DNA from: Candidatus Cloacimonadota bacterium
GTDB taxonomy: Bacteria > Cloacimonadota > Cloacimonadia > JGIOTU-2
Assembly (NCBI GenBank): GCA_014382685.1
Contig: JACNJG010000057.1
Location: forward strand, 1 to 12,223
DNA: 12,223 nt
Reading direction: 5' to 3'
The translations under genes and the position numbers were made by a program. This document shows positions 1 through 8,064 of this stretch, one piece after another (the stretch's first letter is position 1; the number at the start of each line of letters is the position of its first letter). Under the pieces are notes generated by a model. That model was not told the DNA's origin and did no database searches. It saw nothing but the letters and a program-made list of their open reading frames with translations.

Positions 1-764
1 TGATACAAAGCAATTATCATGTCATAAGTAGAATAATCACCGGCAAAGAATGTATCGGCAGGAAAGGGTCCATGTATATCAACATCCTGATCTTGAAGTA
101 TTTCTATTGCAGGTATCAGTATCTGTAATTCTTCATTCCCAAATGCACCTTCTTCACCGGCATGCGGATTTAGCCCGAGTAAAGCTAATTTGGGATTCGC
201 TATGTGAAAGAATTTTCTTAAAGCATTATTTATGATGTGAATTTTTGCCACTACCATCTCAATATTAAGATGAGAAGCCACATCAGATAATGCGCAATGG
301 GTTGTAAGTAAGCCAACATTCAACTTATCGCTGAAGAAGCTCATTACAACTTCAGGGCAATGTGCTTGACGAGCAAAGAACTCGGTGTGTCCGATAAAAT
401 CCGGATGAGAGAGCTGAATATAGTGTTTACTTATTGGAGCTGTCACGATCGCATCGATGTATCCATTCAGGGCATCCTCACCTGCTTTTTTAATTGCAGA
501 GTATGCATAAAGTCCGCTTTTTATAGTTGGTTTTCCGAGCACAAAAACCTCCTCCTTCATCACAGGATACCAAAGCCGATTAGAATCGGCTTGCTTAATC
601 TCTTTAGAACTGGAAATAATTTCAATATTATCTAATGCAACTGAATCAGGAAGAGCTCCATAAATAACAATCTTGTGATTAAAAGTCTGTGGAGATAGTG
701 CTTTCTTAATGATTTCCGGTCCGATACCGGTCGGGTCGCCGATCGTTATTCCGATTATTGCCAT
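1..764 (-). CDS. pdxA: 4-hydroxythreonine-4-phosphate dehydrogenase, N-terminal 254 codons (partial)
   Basis: PdxA is the NAD-dependent enzyme that oxidises and decarboxylates 4-phosphohydroxy-L-threonine to 3-amino-2-oxopropyl phosphate, which PdxJ uses to make pyridoxine phosphate in the cytosol. The reading frame starts at the ATG read from 764 and stays open to the left edge. Visible motifs are GDPTGIGPE (residues 9-17), TAPISK (108-113), GHTEFF (125-130, substrate-binding His126), TTHCAL (154-159, metal ligand His156), LNPHAGEEGAFG (198-209, metal ligand His201) and GPFPADTFF (232-240). The last full codons read IALY and the next codon begins CA, as expected if the YHDQG motif with the third metal histidine follows. 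Family members are about 330 residues, so roughly 75 are missing. There is no recognisable Shine-Dalgarno before the ATG, which lies 19 nt after the tRNA-Phe gene. Identification is firm; the start is the only one consistent with the family. Confidence 0.95.
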   Translation of the reverse strand, partial: MAIIGITIGDPTGIGPEIIKKALSPQTFNHKIVIYGALPDSVALDNIEIISSSKEIKQADSNRLWYPVMKEEVFVLGKPTIKSGLYAYSAIKKAGEDALNGYIDAIVTAPISKHYIQLSHPDFIGHTEFFARQAHCPEVVMSFFSDKLNVGLLTTHCALSDVASHLNIEMVVAKIHIINNALRKFFHIANPKLALLGLNPHAGEEGAFGNEELQILIPAIEILQDQDVDIHGPFPADTFFAGDYSTYDMIIALY

Positions 765-783
765 AATTTGGTGATAAAAAAAA

Positions 784-859
784 TGGTGCCGGGACGCGGA
801 ATTGAACCACGGACACAGGGCTTTTCAGGCCCCTGCTCTACCGTCTGAGCTATCCCGGC
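784..859 (-). tRNA. tRNA-Phe (anticodon GAA), CCA encoded
   Basis: Read on the minus strand from 859 to 784 the sequence folds as a 76-nt cloverleaf. The acceptor stem GCCGGGA pairs perfectly with TCCCGGC, the D arm is GCTC/GAGC, and the anticodon stem GGGGC/GCCCT closes the loop CTGAAAA. The anticodon GAA corresponds to bases 824-826. The T arm is CGTGG/CCGCG around TTCAATT, followed by discriminator A and an encoded CCA. It decodes UUC and UUU. It lies 78 nt after the prolyl isomerase stop and is followed at once by eight T residues (776-783) and then pdxA. A consensus -35 hexamer TTGACA lies upstream (minus strand, 913-918), but I find no convincing -10 at the right distance, so I cannot say whether the tRNA has its own promoter or is cut from a read-through transcript. 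Confidence 0.97.
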
Positions 860-937
860 AACCTTAGTAAAAAAAATTGCGGTAAGCACTGTTTTTTTAT
901 CCATCAGTTTGCTGTCAAGTTTTACACTTTACCAAAC

Positions 938-3781
938 TTACTGCACAAAAACCTTCACCTGTTTCTGCATTTTATAGTTTTCCAGCCACCCACTAAACTT
1001 CTTTTCAACATATTCCTGACGATATTTCTGCTTGATTGATGCAAAGTTCTGAGGAGTTTCAACTTCCTTTTTCGCAACATAATAAAATCCCCAACCATGA
1101 TCAGTAAATCGGATTGGATGACTGTATGTGTATTGCTCCTTTGTAAAAGCACTTCGTACAATGACATTACTACCCGGCAGGTTGTTGATCATGTCATCAT
1201 AACCGATAAGCGGAGTTTCACGTAATCCTCCGAAAACATAGGTAAGATAGCCCTTCTGTCGGTTCATAAGTTCAAGTGTAAGGTATTCCACAAAAATCTT
1301 TCCTTCGTTGAATTGCAATTTAGAAAGAAATTCATCACGGGCTTTTGTGTATGCATCATATCCGGCGATCTTCTTACCTGAGACTTTATCTTCAAGAAAG
1401 AGGATGGCATATCCACCATTGACTGTGAAAATCTTAGGAAATTTATTTCCGATTCTAAGAGAATTCAACTCATCATATTCTCTTTTTGGCAAGGTGATCA
1501 AATTATCTATAACCGTATATTCATCATCCAGCTTCAGGTAGTCAGTATAATAGGTATCCTCATGATGAGTGTTGAATAGCACATCTTTATTGCTGTAGAT
1601 GTTATCATAAATTGTTTTTACGGTACGGTACGCTGTGCTGTCTGCAATGGGAAGTTTCATTTCATAAAGGACCTGCGATTTCTTTAGCTCAAAAATATTC
1701 TCATCATTTTTTTCTCTTTCAATGATTTTGATGAAGAAACAGCCCTCGTCTGTGCAGATCGGTGAAGATATCTCGTTCAGACCAAGAGTGTCAACACATG
1801 AATATATCATTTCATTGAGATCGTTTATATTAATGAATGTATTTTCCTTTTCGATAAATGGATGTGGTTCATAATACATATCCGAGATGATCTCAAAATC
1901 TACTCCATCAAGCACTGCGTTCCGAATGTCTTGAACTTTCTTATAGATAAGAGAACTTTCAGCCACGAAAAGCAACTGCAGTTTAACTCGATCGGATTGA
2001 ATAAATTTATCCTTATTCTCAGAAAAATAAGCTCTCGCATCTGAAGAATCGATAATCACCTGTGAAGTATCAATTGGAATAAAGATATAGGAAAAACGAT
2101 AAAGATTCGGCTCAAAATAGGCATTTTTATTTTGTGAATAAAATTCCTGAAACCCATTTTGCCAATCCGTATCCCATTTATTTTCAAGAAGATTTTGTAC
2201 CTCATCTTTGAGTGAGTTTTTTTCTTTCGATAGGACCAGTCGTCTGTCATTTACCAGCCCGATCACATAACGTGTTCCTTTTTTTGCGAAAAACATGGAA
2301 TCGACAGGAGTTTTGAAAATTGTATCTTGAACGAGAGGATAGGGCTCTCTGTAATAAGGTATGTTTTCAATATATTTCCGGAACAATTTGATCTCTGCGC
2401 TTGGATAACTTAAAAGAAAATCATGCTCGGAAACCCTTTCCTTAATGTATGTTATGGTTGAATCTGCGAGTCTTCGTTTCGCCTTTTTCGTCAGCTCTTC
2501 GATAATATCTTCGCGGACTTTTTCAAAGGACATGGTATCCCGCACAGTGACAAATTCCTCAAGATTATACTCGTAATAATTCCACAAAGAGTCCTCAGAA
2601 AAATATATATCGAACTGAAGGTCTTCTGCATCGATACTGATATAACTCACATCGACCTCGAAGAGCAGTTCGTGTTCGATATTGTTATCATAATAATTTT
2701 CAGTTTCGCAATCGAAATAATAATCACGTCCTACCGAGATATAATCCTTCCAGATCGGAAGTGCAGCATCCTCAAAATTAGCGATGCCACCACCTTTTTT
2801 CCCAATTGTCTGAAAAATTACCCAGCCATTTTCCTGTTCGATAGGAGAAGGATGATATCTTCCTGGGCGCAACTGCAATGCTTTCTTAATTATATCATCG
2901 CTATGCTCAAGCTTGCCAATGTGATCATCTGTTTCCAAATATCCTGTCTCGAACACACGATGGGCGCTGAAAATGGGACTATTTTCATCATAACCAGAAT
3001 TGAGCAAATCGGCTAATTGTTCCGCATAAATCCTTGCCTGAGCATGAGCATCTCTGCGGTAGGCAGGAACGTATTTATAATATGGCTTGGATGAAGGGAA
3101 AAAATCATCATCCTGGATATAAACGATGCCAAGGCGAACCTTGTCCGGTGCTTGATAGGAATATTTATGTTCTTTATGAAATTCTTTCACATAAGCCGGA
3201 CTTGAAGGAAAATTTGTGGGCATCAGACTGTCTGGAATAATGAGATATTTCAGTTGAATTCTTGAATTATCACGCACATAGGCATCGTACAATTCTCCAT
3301 CATTAAGATAGAACTGCTCTTTTATTATCTCCTTGATCTTATCATCGAGCATATCATCGCGAATTCTGTCTATGATCTCCCTGTATCGTGTGGGGTACTG
3401 CATCTTGAAGCGTTGTAATTTTGTTTCGTCAAAGTATCCGTTTGTAAGAAAAAGGTCATTATCCGAATAGATCTGCTTGAAAATCGTTTCCAGTTCTTCT
3501 TCATTAATGAAGATATTATTTTCATCAGCATATATCTCGAAAAGTCGCTCTGTAATAAGCTGATCAAGAGCAATTTTTTTTAGATCCTCATGAATTGATT
3601 TTTGGGATACTTCAGGAAATAGAGATGGATCATGCAAATACTCACGCCAGACAGTTTCGTATCGATTTTGCAGCTCTAACCACGTGAGAGGTTCTCCTGC
3701 AACTTCTGCAACAATATTGAATTGGGCAAACCCAAAGCTTGGTATCAACAATAACAAAAGAAAAATACAATATTTCTTCAT
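938..3781 (-). CDS. Large periplasmic SurA/PpiD-like peptidyl-prolyl cis-trans isomerase (parvulin family)
   Basis: This is a 947-residue exported protein. Residues 1-19 are a signal peptide: MKK, a leucine-rich core, then a likely signal peptidase I cut after GFA, before Gln20. Residues 22-160 resemble the SurA/PpiD N-terminal chaperone region, with the typical opening VAEVAGEPLTWLEL and a long helical segment. A parvulin-like domain spans about 213-327: it begins DKVRLGIVYI and ends with LQLRPGRYHPSP and NGWVIFQ, matching the family pattern of LKPG..S.P followed by a closing strand. A second, weaker parvulin-like module spans about 597-688 (DRVKLQLLFV to EGCFFIKI), so the protein looks internally duplicated. 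SurA is about 430 and PpiD about 620 residues, so this is unusually long. The role is probably folding of outer-membrane or secreted proteins; whether either domain is catalytic is unclear. The start is 6 nt after the guaA stop, with only a weak GGGA ahead of it. No C-terminal anchor is seen. Confidence 0.85.
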   Translation of the reverse strand: MKKYCIFLLLLLIPSFGFAQFNIVAEVAGEPLTWLELQNRYETVWREYLHDPSLFPEVSQKSIHEDLKKIALDQLITERLFEIYADENNIFINEEELETIFKQIYSDNDLFLTNGYFDETKLQRFKMQYPTRYREIIDRIRDDMLDDKIKEIIKEQFYLNDGELYDAYVRDNSRIQLKYLIIPDSLMPTNFPSSPAYVKEFHKEHKYSYQAPDKVRLGIVYIQDDDFFPSSKPYYKYVPAYRRDAHAQARIYAEQLADLLNSGYDENSPIFSAHRVFETGYLETDDHIGKLEHSDDIIKKALQLRPGRYHPSPIEQENGWVIFQTIGKKGGGIANFEDAALPIWKDYISVGRDYYFDCETENYYDNNIEHELLFEVDVSYISIDAEDLQFDIYFSEDSLWNYYEYNLEEFVTVRDTMSFEKVREDIIEELTKKAKRRLADSTITYIKERVSEHDFLLSYPSAEIKLFRKYIENIPYYREPYPLVQDTIFKTPVDSMFFAKKGTRYVIGLVNDRRLVLSKEKNSLKDEVQNLLENKWDTDWQNGFQEFYSQNKNAYFEPNLYRFSYIFIPIDTSQVIIDSSDARAYFSENKDKFIQSDRVKLQLLFVAESSLIYKKVQDIRNAVLDGVDFEIISDMYYEPHPFIEKENTFININDLNEMIYSCVDTLGLNEISSPICTDEGCFFIKIIEREKNDENIFELKKSQVLYEMKLPIADSTAYRTVKTIYDNIYSNKDVLFNTHHEDTYYTDYLKLDDEYTVIDNLITLPKREYDELNSLRIGNKFPKIFTVNGGYAILFLEDKVSGKKIAGYDAYTKARDEFLSKLQFNEGKIFVEYLTLELMNRQKGYLTYVFGGLRETPLIGYDDMINNLPGSNVIVRSAFTKEQYTYSHPIRFTDHGWGFYYVAKKEVETPQNFASIKQKYRQEYVEKKFSGWLENYKMQKQVKVFVQ

Positions 3782-3787
3782 AATGGA

Positions 3788-5320
3788 TCATTCCCACTCG
3801 ATCGTACTCGGTGGCTTTGAGCTAATATCATATACGACCCTATTTATGCCATTAACCTCATTGATGATCCTGTTTGAGATCTGTCTTAAGATATTGTACG
3901 GTATCTTGGTCCAGTCTGCTGTCATGCCATCCAGACTGTTGACTGCACGGAGAGCACAGACATTTTCATAAGTTCTATCATCTCCCATCACGCCAACTGT
4001 TTGTACGGGAAGCAATACTGCAAATGCCTGCCAGATACGGTCATAATAATAGTTCTTTCTCAATTCATCGATGAATATAAAATCAATTTCCTGAAGTAGA
4101 GCAACTTTTCCTTCAGTGATATCACCAATAATACGAACAGCCAGTCCGGGTCCCGGGAATGGATGTCTGAAAAGAATCTCATCAGGCAATCCGAGCTCTT
4201 TGCCAACTACTCTTACTTCATATTTGAATAATTCCCGAAGCGGTTCTATAAGTTTTAGATTGAGTTTTTCCGGCAAACCGCCCACATTATGATGCGATTT
4301 GATCGTAACAGAAGGACCATCTTTTGTTTTTGACGAAGAACTCTCAATCACATCTGGATAAAGAGTGCCTTGTGCCAGAAATTGAACATTGTCGAATTTG
4401 AGCGCTTCTTTTTCAAAAATCTCAATAAATAGTCTTCCGATGATCTTTCTTTTTTCTTCGGGATCGGTAACCCCTTTTAACTGCTCGATAAAAAGACCTT
4501 TTGCATTCACCACTTCAATATGAATTCCAACATTTTCGAAAATCTTTAGAATTTCTGCGACTTCGTTTTTCCTCATCAAGCCGGTATCGACAAGGATGGG
4601 AATGAGTTTATCACCGATCACTTTATGCAGTAATGCAGCAGTCACAGATGAATCCACTCCGCCACTCAAACCCAGCACCACACCTGCATCACCGACCTTC
4701 TCTCGGATCTTTTTTGATGCCTTCTCTATGAATGAACCCGGTGTCCAATTCGGTTTTAATCCACAAATATTGTAGATGAAATTCTTAAAAATGAACAGCC
4801 CCTTTTCCGTATGAGATACCTCCGGATGGAACTGAACTGCGTAAATCTTTTCCGCCTTATTTTGCATGGCAACGAATGGGGTGTTTATAGTGCTGGAAAA
4901 AGTGTCATAACCGATGGGTACTTTCTCAATTTTATCCGAATGGCTCATCCACACGACATCACCGGTTTCCAGTCCTTCAAAAAGCCCATGCTTTTCATCG
5001 ACGATAAGCTCAACGTACCCGAACTCCTTTTTCAATGAATGCCCAACTCTTCCGTCCAGCAGATGGCAAAGGAGCTGCATTCCATAGCATATCCCGAGTA
5101 TTGGAATTCCAAGCTCAAATACTCTTTTATCGCAAAAAGGTGCATCGCCATCCAGCACGCTAAACGGGCTGCCGGATAAAATGATCGCTTCAGGTTTGAG
5201 CTTAAGAATTTCTGAAATAGCAACGTCAAAAGGCATCACTTTGCATGATACGTTCAATTGCTGAACCGATTTCACGATCAGATATGTATATTGAGAACCG
5301 AAATCTAATATTATTATCAT
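3788..5320 (-). CDS. guaA: GMP synthase (glutamine-hydrolysing)
   Basis: GuaA converts XMP to GMP using ATP and ammonia from glutamine, the last step of de novo GMP synthesis in the cytosol. At 510 residues it is full length. The class I glutamine amidotransferase domain (about 1-185) begins IILDFGSQY and carries the triad Cys78 (GICYGMQ), His165 and Glu167 (FHPEV). The ATP pyrophosphatase domain has the P-loop LSGGVDSS (218-225), DTGLMR, GTLYPDVIES and SHHNVGG. The dimerisation domain has RHPFPGPGLAVRI, PVQTVGVMGD and the terminal SSKPPSTIEWE. The triad is intact, but several near-invariant amidotransferase positions are changed: SGSP for SGGP, MSHSD for MSHGD, and KEFG for REFG. The synthetase half is canonical. 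The start ATG lies 3 nt after the upstream metallo-hydrolase stop, without a visible Shine-Dalgarno, so translation is probably coupled. Identification is certain. Confidence 0.98.
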   Translation of the reverse strand: MIIILDFGSQYTYLIVKSVQQLNVSCKVMPFDVAISEILKLKPEAIILSGSPFSVLDGDAPFCDKRVFELGIPILGICYGMQLLCHLLDGRVGHSLKKEFGYVELIVDEKHGLFEGLETGDVVWMSHSDKIEKVPIGYDTFSSTINTPFVAMQNKAEKIYAVQFHPEVSHTEKGLFIFKNFIYNICGLKPNWTPGSFIEKASKKIREKVGDAGVVLGLSGGVDSSVTAALLHKVIGDKLIPILVDTGLMRKNEVAEILKIFENVGIHIEVVNAKGLFIEQLKGVTDPEEKRKIIGRLFIEIFEKEALKFDNVQFLAQGTLYPDVIESSSSKTKDGPSVTIKSHHNVGGLPEKLNLKLIEPLRELFKYEVRVVGKELGLPDEILFRHPFPGPGLAVRIIGDITEGKVALLQEIDFIFIDELRKNYYYDRIWQAFAVLLPVQTVGVMGDDRTYENVCALRAVNSLDGMTADWTKIPYNILRQISNRIINEVNGINRVVYDISSKPPSTIEWE

Positions 5321-5323
5321 AAT

Positions 5324-5947
5324 TTATAAGAAAAAGGGATTATGTTTTTTTTCATGACCAATTGTGGTTGGTCCCCCATGCCCTGTATATACTTTTGTCG
5401 AATCAGGCAGTACAAATAACTTCTCTTCTATGCTTTTTTTCAGATGCTCGCCATTGCTGTCCGGAAAATCATAACGTCCGATGCTTTCGAAAAACATGGT
5501 ATCTCCACTGAACACAAATCCATCACCCAGTAGGCAAATTCCTCCTTTTGAATGACCCGGAGTATGCATCACCTTTAATGAAATATTTCCAATTTTGATG
5601 AAATCACCATCTTTCAGTAATCTGTCAGCTTTCACAGTCGTAATAGGAAATCCCACAAAAGAGCTGAGATTCAGATCAGGATTACTTAATTTCTCGCTAT
5701 CATCTTCATGTATGCAGAGTATAGCACCGGTTAGTTTTTTCAGTTCGGAGTTCGCTCCAATATGATCTGCGTGCCCGTGAGTATTTATAATATATTTTAT
5801 TGTGAAACCAAGTCTTTTTGCTTCGTCCACAATTTTCCGGGCATTATTCGCAGGATCAATAACTGCCCCGACTCCCGATTCCTTATCCCAGATCAGATAG
5901 GTATTTGTCTCATATTCCGCCAGCAGTACTAATCTTTTAATTGGCAT
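5324..5947 (-). CDS. Metallo-beta-lactamase-fold hydrolase, glyoxalase II-like (YcbL type)
   Basis: This is a 207-residue cytosolic protein of the metallo-beta-lactamase superfamily, in the subgroup related to hydroxyacylglutathione hydrolase. The binuclear metal-binding motif is THGHADH (residues 56-62, HxHxDH); further ligands are His132 in HTPGHS, Asp149 in SGDT and His190 in TGHGG. It lacks the C-terminal extension of true glyoxalase II (about 250 residues), as in the short YcbL-like proteins. The substrate is not predictable; a thioester is a guess from the family. The frame stays open upstream as far as 6142, but the family fold begins at MPIKRLVLLAEYETNTYLI. An AAGGA ribosome site sits 8 nt before that ATG, so I place the start at 5947. 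It overlaps the PHP gene by 11 nt and is followed after 3 nt by guaA, suggesting translational coupling in an operon. Confidence 0.9.
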   Translation of the reverse strand: MPIKRLVLLAEYETNTYLIWDKESGVGAVIDPANNARKIVDEAKRLGFTIKYIINTHGHADHIGANSELKKLTGAILCIHEDDSEKLSNPDLNLSSFVGFPITTVKADRLLKDGDFIKIGNISLKVMHTPGHSKGGICLLGDGFVFSGDTMFFESIGRYDFPDSNGEHLKKSIEEKLFVLPDSTKVYTGHGGPTTIGHEKKHNPFFL

Positions 5948-6767
5948 ATTTTCGATCCTTGTGTGCCAAGAGCTCGTTATAGTAACTTTCTTTGAGCATC
6001 GCTTGTCCGTATTCCTCGTTCTTTCTGGCAAATCCATGATAGTCCGAACCGCCTGTAACAAGAAGTCCGTAGCGCTCAGCAAGTTCGAGGTAGTTCTGTC
6101 TTTGATACAAACTATGCAACGGATAAAATATTTCAAGACCATTCAGACCAAAATCCACGAGATCGGGAATAATGAAATCATTTTTGATGACTCCCGGATG
6201 TGCAAGTATCGAGACGCCTCCGGCTTCCTTGATGACCTTGATCACTTCTTCCGGAGGGAAAGTGGGCTTGCGTACATAAGCCGGTCTATCATTACCAATA
6301 TAGTGCCAGAACGCCTCTTCATAAGTTGCATAATCTTTTTCTACCATTGCAGTTGCGATATGGGGACGACCAACAACTTTTTTATTTTCGACATGCTCGA
6401 AAACATCTTTGATCTTCAGGTTCATGCCGTATTCCTCTAACTTATCGAGAATTTTTTGAGCTCGCAAGATGCGTCCTTTTTGTAAATATTTCAACATATT
6501 CAGAAGCTGTCGATTATGAATATCCACAAAATAAGCAAGAATGTGCACATCGAAAGATTGGTAGTATGTACTGACCTCAACTCCGGGAACGAGCTCAAGA
6601 CCCAGATGCTTTGCCAATTTTTTGCCGGCTTTGTAGCCGTCAAGAGTATCATGGTCGGTGATAGAGATGACATCAAAACCCATTTCTTTAGTTTCTCTGA
6701 TTATATCTTTGGGATGTCTTGTGCCGTCTGAAAAATTTGAATGTATGTGCAGATCAATTTTCTTCAT
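5937..6767 (-). CDS. PHP-domain metal-dependent phosphoesterase (RNase AM / nucleotide phosphatase-like)
   Basis: This 276-residue protein has the complete PHP (polymerase and histidinol phosphatase) active site: DLHIHS with His7 and His9, Asp14 in FSDG, TDHD with Asp38 and His39, Glu64 in PGVEVS, His75 in DVHIL, His136 in GRPHIA, His190 in AHPG, and Asp242/His244 in GSDYHG. These normally bind three metal ions. The arrangement and length match the YciV/RNase AM group, whose members hydrolyse 3',5'-nucleoside bisphosphates or short RNA from the 5' end; substrate choice here is inferred. The protein is presumably cytosolic, as no signal peptide is seen. The start ATG at 6767 lies inside the flavoprotein gene (14 nt overlap), with AAAGGA about 11 nt upstream. 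Its end overlaps the metallo-hydrolase start by 11 nt. The three genes are therefore probably co-translated. Confidence 0.92.
   Translation of the reverse strand: MKKIDLHIHSNFSDGTRHPKDIIRETKEMGFDVISITDHDTLDGYKAGKKLAKHLGLELVPGVEVSTYYQSFDVHILAYFVDIHNRQLLNMLKYLQKGRILRAQKILDKLEEYGMNLKIKDVFEHVENKKVVGRPHIATAMVEKDYATYEEAFWHYIGNDRPAYVRKPTFPPEEVIKVIKEAGGVSILAHPGVIKNDFIIPDLVDFGLNGLEIFYPLHSLYQRQNYLELAERYGLLVTGGSDYHGFARKNEEYGQAMLKESYYNELLAHKDRKYAN
5956..5960 (-). promoter_or_regulatory. Ribosome binding site deciding the start of the metallo-hydrolase
   Basis: On the minus strand AAGGA is followed by 8 nt and then ATG at 5947. It lies inside the last codons of the PHP gene and favours this internal ATG over the upstream ATG at 6142, which would add 65 residues that have no metallo-beta-lactamase character and run in a shifted frame through the PHP gene. 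Confidence 0.65.
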
Positions 6768-8007
6768 TATTTTCTTTTTCCTTTGCTGCGTTTTCCCCTG
6801 CTACATATCCTGTTGAAAATGCTGCCTGCAGGTTGTATCCCCCGGTGTCTCCATCGATGTTCAACACTTCACCTGCAAAGTACAGATTTTTTATTTTTTT
6901 TGATTCCATTGTTTTGGGATCGATATGTGAAAGCTCTACTCCGCCGGAAGTAACGATGGCTTCATCAAATGACCTGGTGCCGGTGATCGTAAAAGTAAGA
7001 TCTTTCAAATTCTTAACAATAGTTTCACGTTGCTCTTTTGTGATATTTGCGATCTTTGTATCTTCCGGTATTTGAGTTCTGGTGATGAAGTATGAGATCA
7101 TCTTTTCAGGAAGCATTTCCTTCAGCATATTCCGGTATGATATTTTGCCATTACTGTTTATCTCTCTTAGTATTCTCTCATGTACTTTCTGCTCATCGAG
7201 TGCCGGTTTGAGGTCAATATGCAATGTCAGGTAATCTTCTTGAATTTCTTCTTTTACATCTCTGCTTAAACGAAGTATCACAGAACCGTCAGCGCCCCAT
7301 TCCGTGAAATAGAATTCACCGAAAGCTTCTGATAGAACTTCTTCATCTACAGTGACAGTGGCTTTTATATTTTTCAATTTTAAGCCATTCAGTCTTGGGT
7401 CTATATCAAGCAGATTGAAAGGAACTAACCCGGGATAAATAGCGGTTACTTTGTGTCCTGTAACACGAGCAAGCTGATATCCATCCCCTGAAGAGCCGGT
7501 TTTTGAATAAGAATTCCCACCTGTCGCGACAATGACAGCATCGCAAAGGACAGTTCCATTTTCATGAACAACACCACCAATAATATTCTGATAATGCAGC
7601 AGTTCTTTTACAGGAGATTCCAGCTCGATGTGAACTCTCAGTTCCTTTAGATAGTCTGCGAAGACATCTACAACATTCCACGAATTATCGGAATCAGGAT
7701 AGATACGTCCGCCGGAAAGCTCCTTCAAAACGAGACCGCGTCTCTTAAGAAATTCCATCAATTCTTTATTGAAAAATGTGTTGAAAGCATTAATAAGAAA
7801 TTTTCCGTTATCTCCATATTTTTCGATAAATGTCATTATCTGAGGTTCGGTGTTTGTGATATTACATCTGCCCTTGCCGGTAAGTGAAAGTTTGAGTCCG
7901 AGCTTGTTCATCTTCTCAAGAAGTGTTACTCTGGCTCCGCACTCAGCAGCCCTGCAAGCTGCCATCATGCCGGCAGGTCCTCCTCCGATTACAACGACTC
8001 TCTTCAT
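6754..8007 (-). CDS. HI0933/YhiN-family FAD-dependent flavoprotein (predicted NAD(P)/FAD oxidoreductase)
   Basis: This is a 417-residue two-dinucleotide-binding-fold protein. It opens with the FAD-binding GGGPAG (residues 8-13) after MKRVVVI, an acidic residue at the end of the second strand (LLEK), and the family signature TGKGRCNITN. Later come GGRIYPDSDNSWNVVDVF, the ATGGNSYSKTGSSGDGY block, and the C-terminal FAGEVLNIDGDTGGYNLQ followed by FSTGYVAG, which complete the HI0933-type FAD site. The family is widespread but its physiological reaction is poorly known, so no substrate is proposed. An ATG 21 nt further upstream (8028) would add MCGNIVI; I chose 8007 because homologous proteins begin two residues before the first beta strand. 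Neither start has a good Shine-Dalgarno. It follows the nucleotidyltransferase-like gene by 57 nt and overlaps the PHP gene by 14 nt. Confidence 0.92.
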   Translation of the reverse strand: MKRVVVIGGGPAGMMAACRAAECGARVTLLEKMNKLGLKLSLTGKGRCNITNTEPQIMTFIEKYGDNGKFLINAFNTFFNKELMEFLKRRGLVLKELSGGRIYPDSDNSWNVVDVFADYLKELRVHIELESPVKELLHYQNIIGGVVHENGTVLCDAVIVATGGNSYSKTGSSGDGYQLARVTGHKVTAIYPGLVPFNLLDIDPRLNGLKLKNIKATVTVDEEVLSEAFGEFYFTEWGADGSVILRLSRDVKEEIQEDYLTLHIDLKPALDEQKVHERILREINSNGKISYRNMLKEMLPEKMISYFITRTQIPEDTKIANITKEQRETIVKNLKDLTFTITGTRSFDEAIVTSGGVELSHIDPKTMESKKIKNLYFAGEVLNIDGDTGGYNLQAAFSTGYVAGENAAKEKENNEEN

Positions 8008-8064
8008 AATAACTATATTGCCACACATACTGTGTTTACAGCATTCATTATCAAATATGAAAAA

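Noticed and set aside
50..635. Plus-strand open frames at 50-235 and 360-635
   Set aside because: Both lie antisense to the clearly conserved pdxA frame.
890..918. Dedicated promoter for tRNA-Phe
   Set aside because: A consensus TTGACA exists at 913-918, but no acceptable -10 lies 16-18 nt downstream; the best hexamer there matches only three of six bases.
860..937. Possible terminator between the prolyl isomerase gene and tRNA-Phe
   Set aside because: GGTAA and TTACC can pair and a T8 run follows, but the loop is over 40 nt and the stem is imperfect, so it is not convincing.
5948..6142. 65-residue N-terminal extension of the metallo-hydrolase
   Set aside because: It overlaps the PHP coding region in another frame and does not fit the family, while an AAGGA site supports the ATG at 5947.
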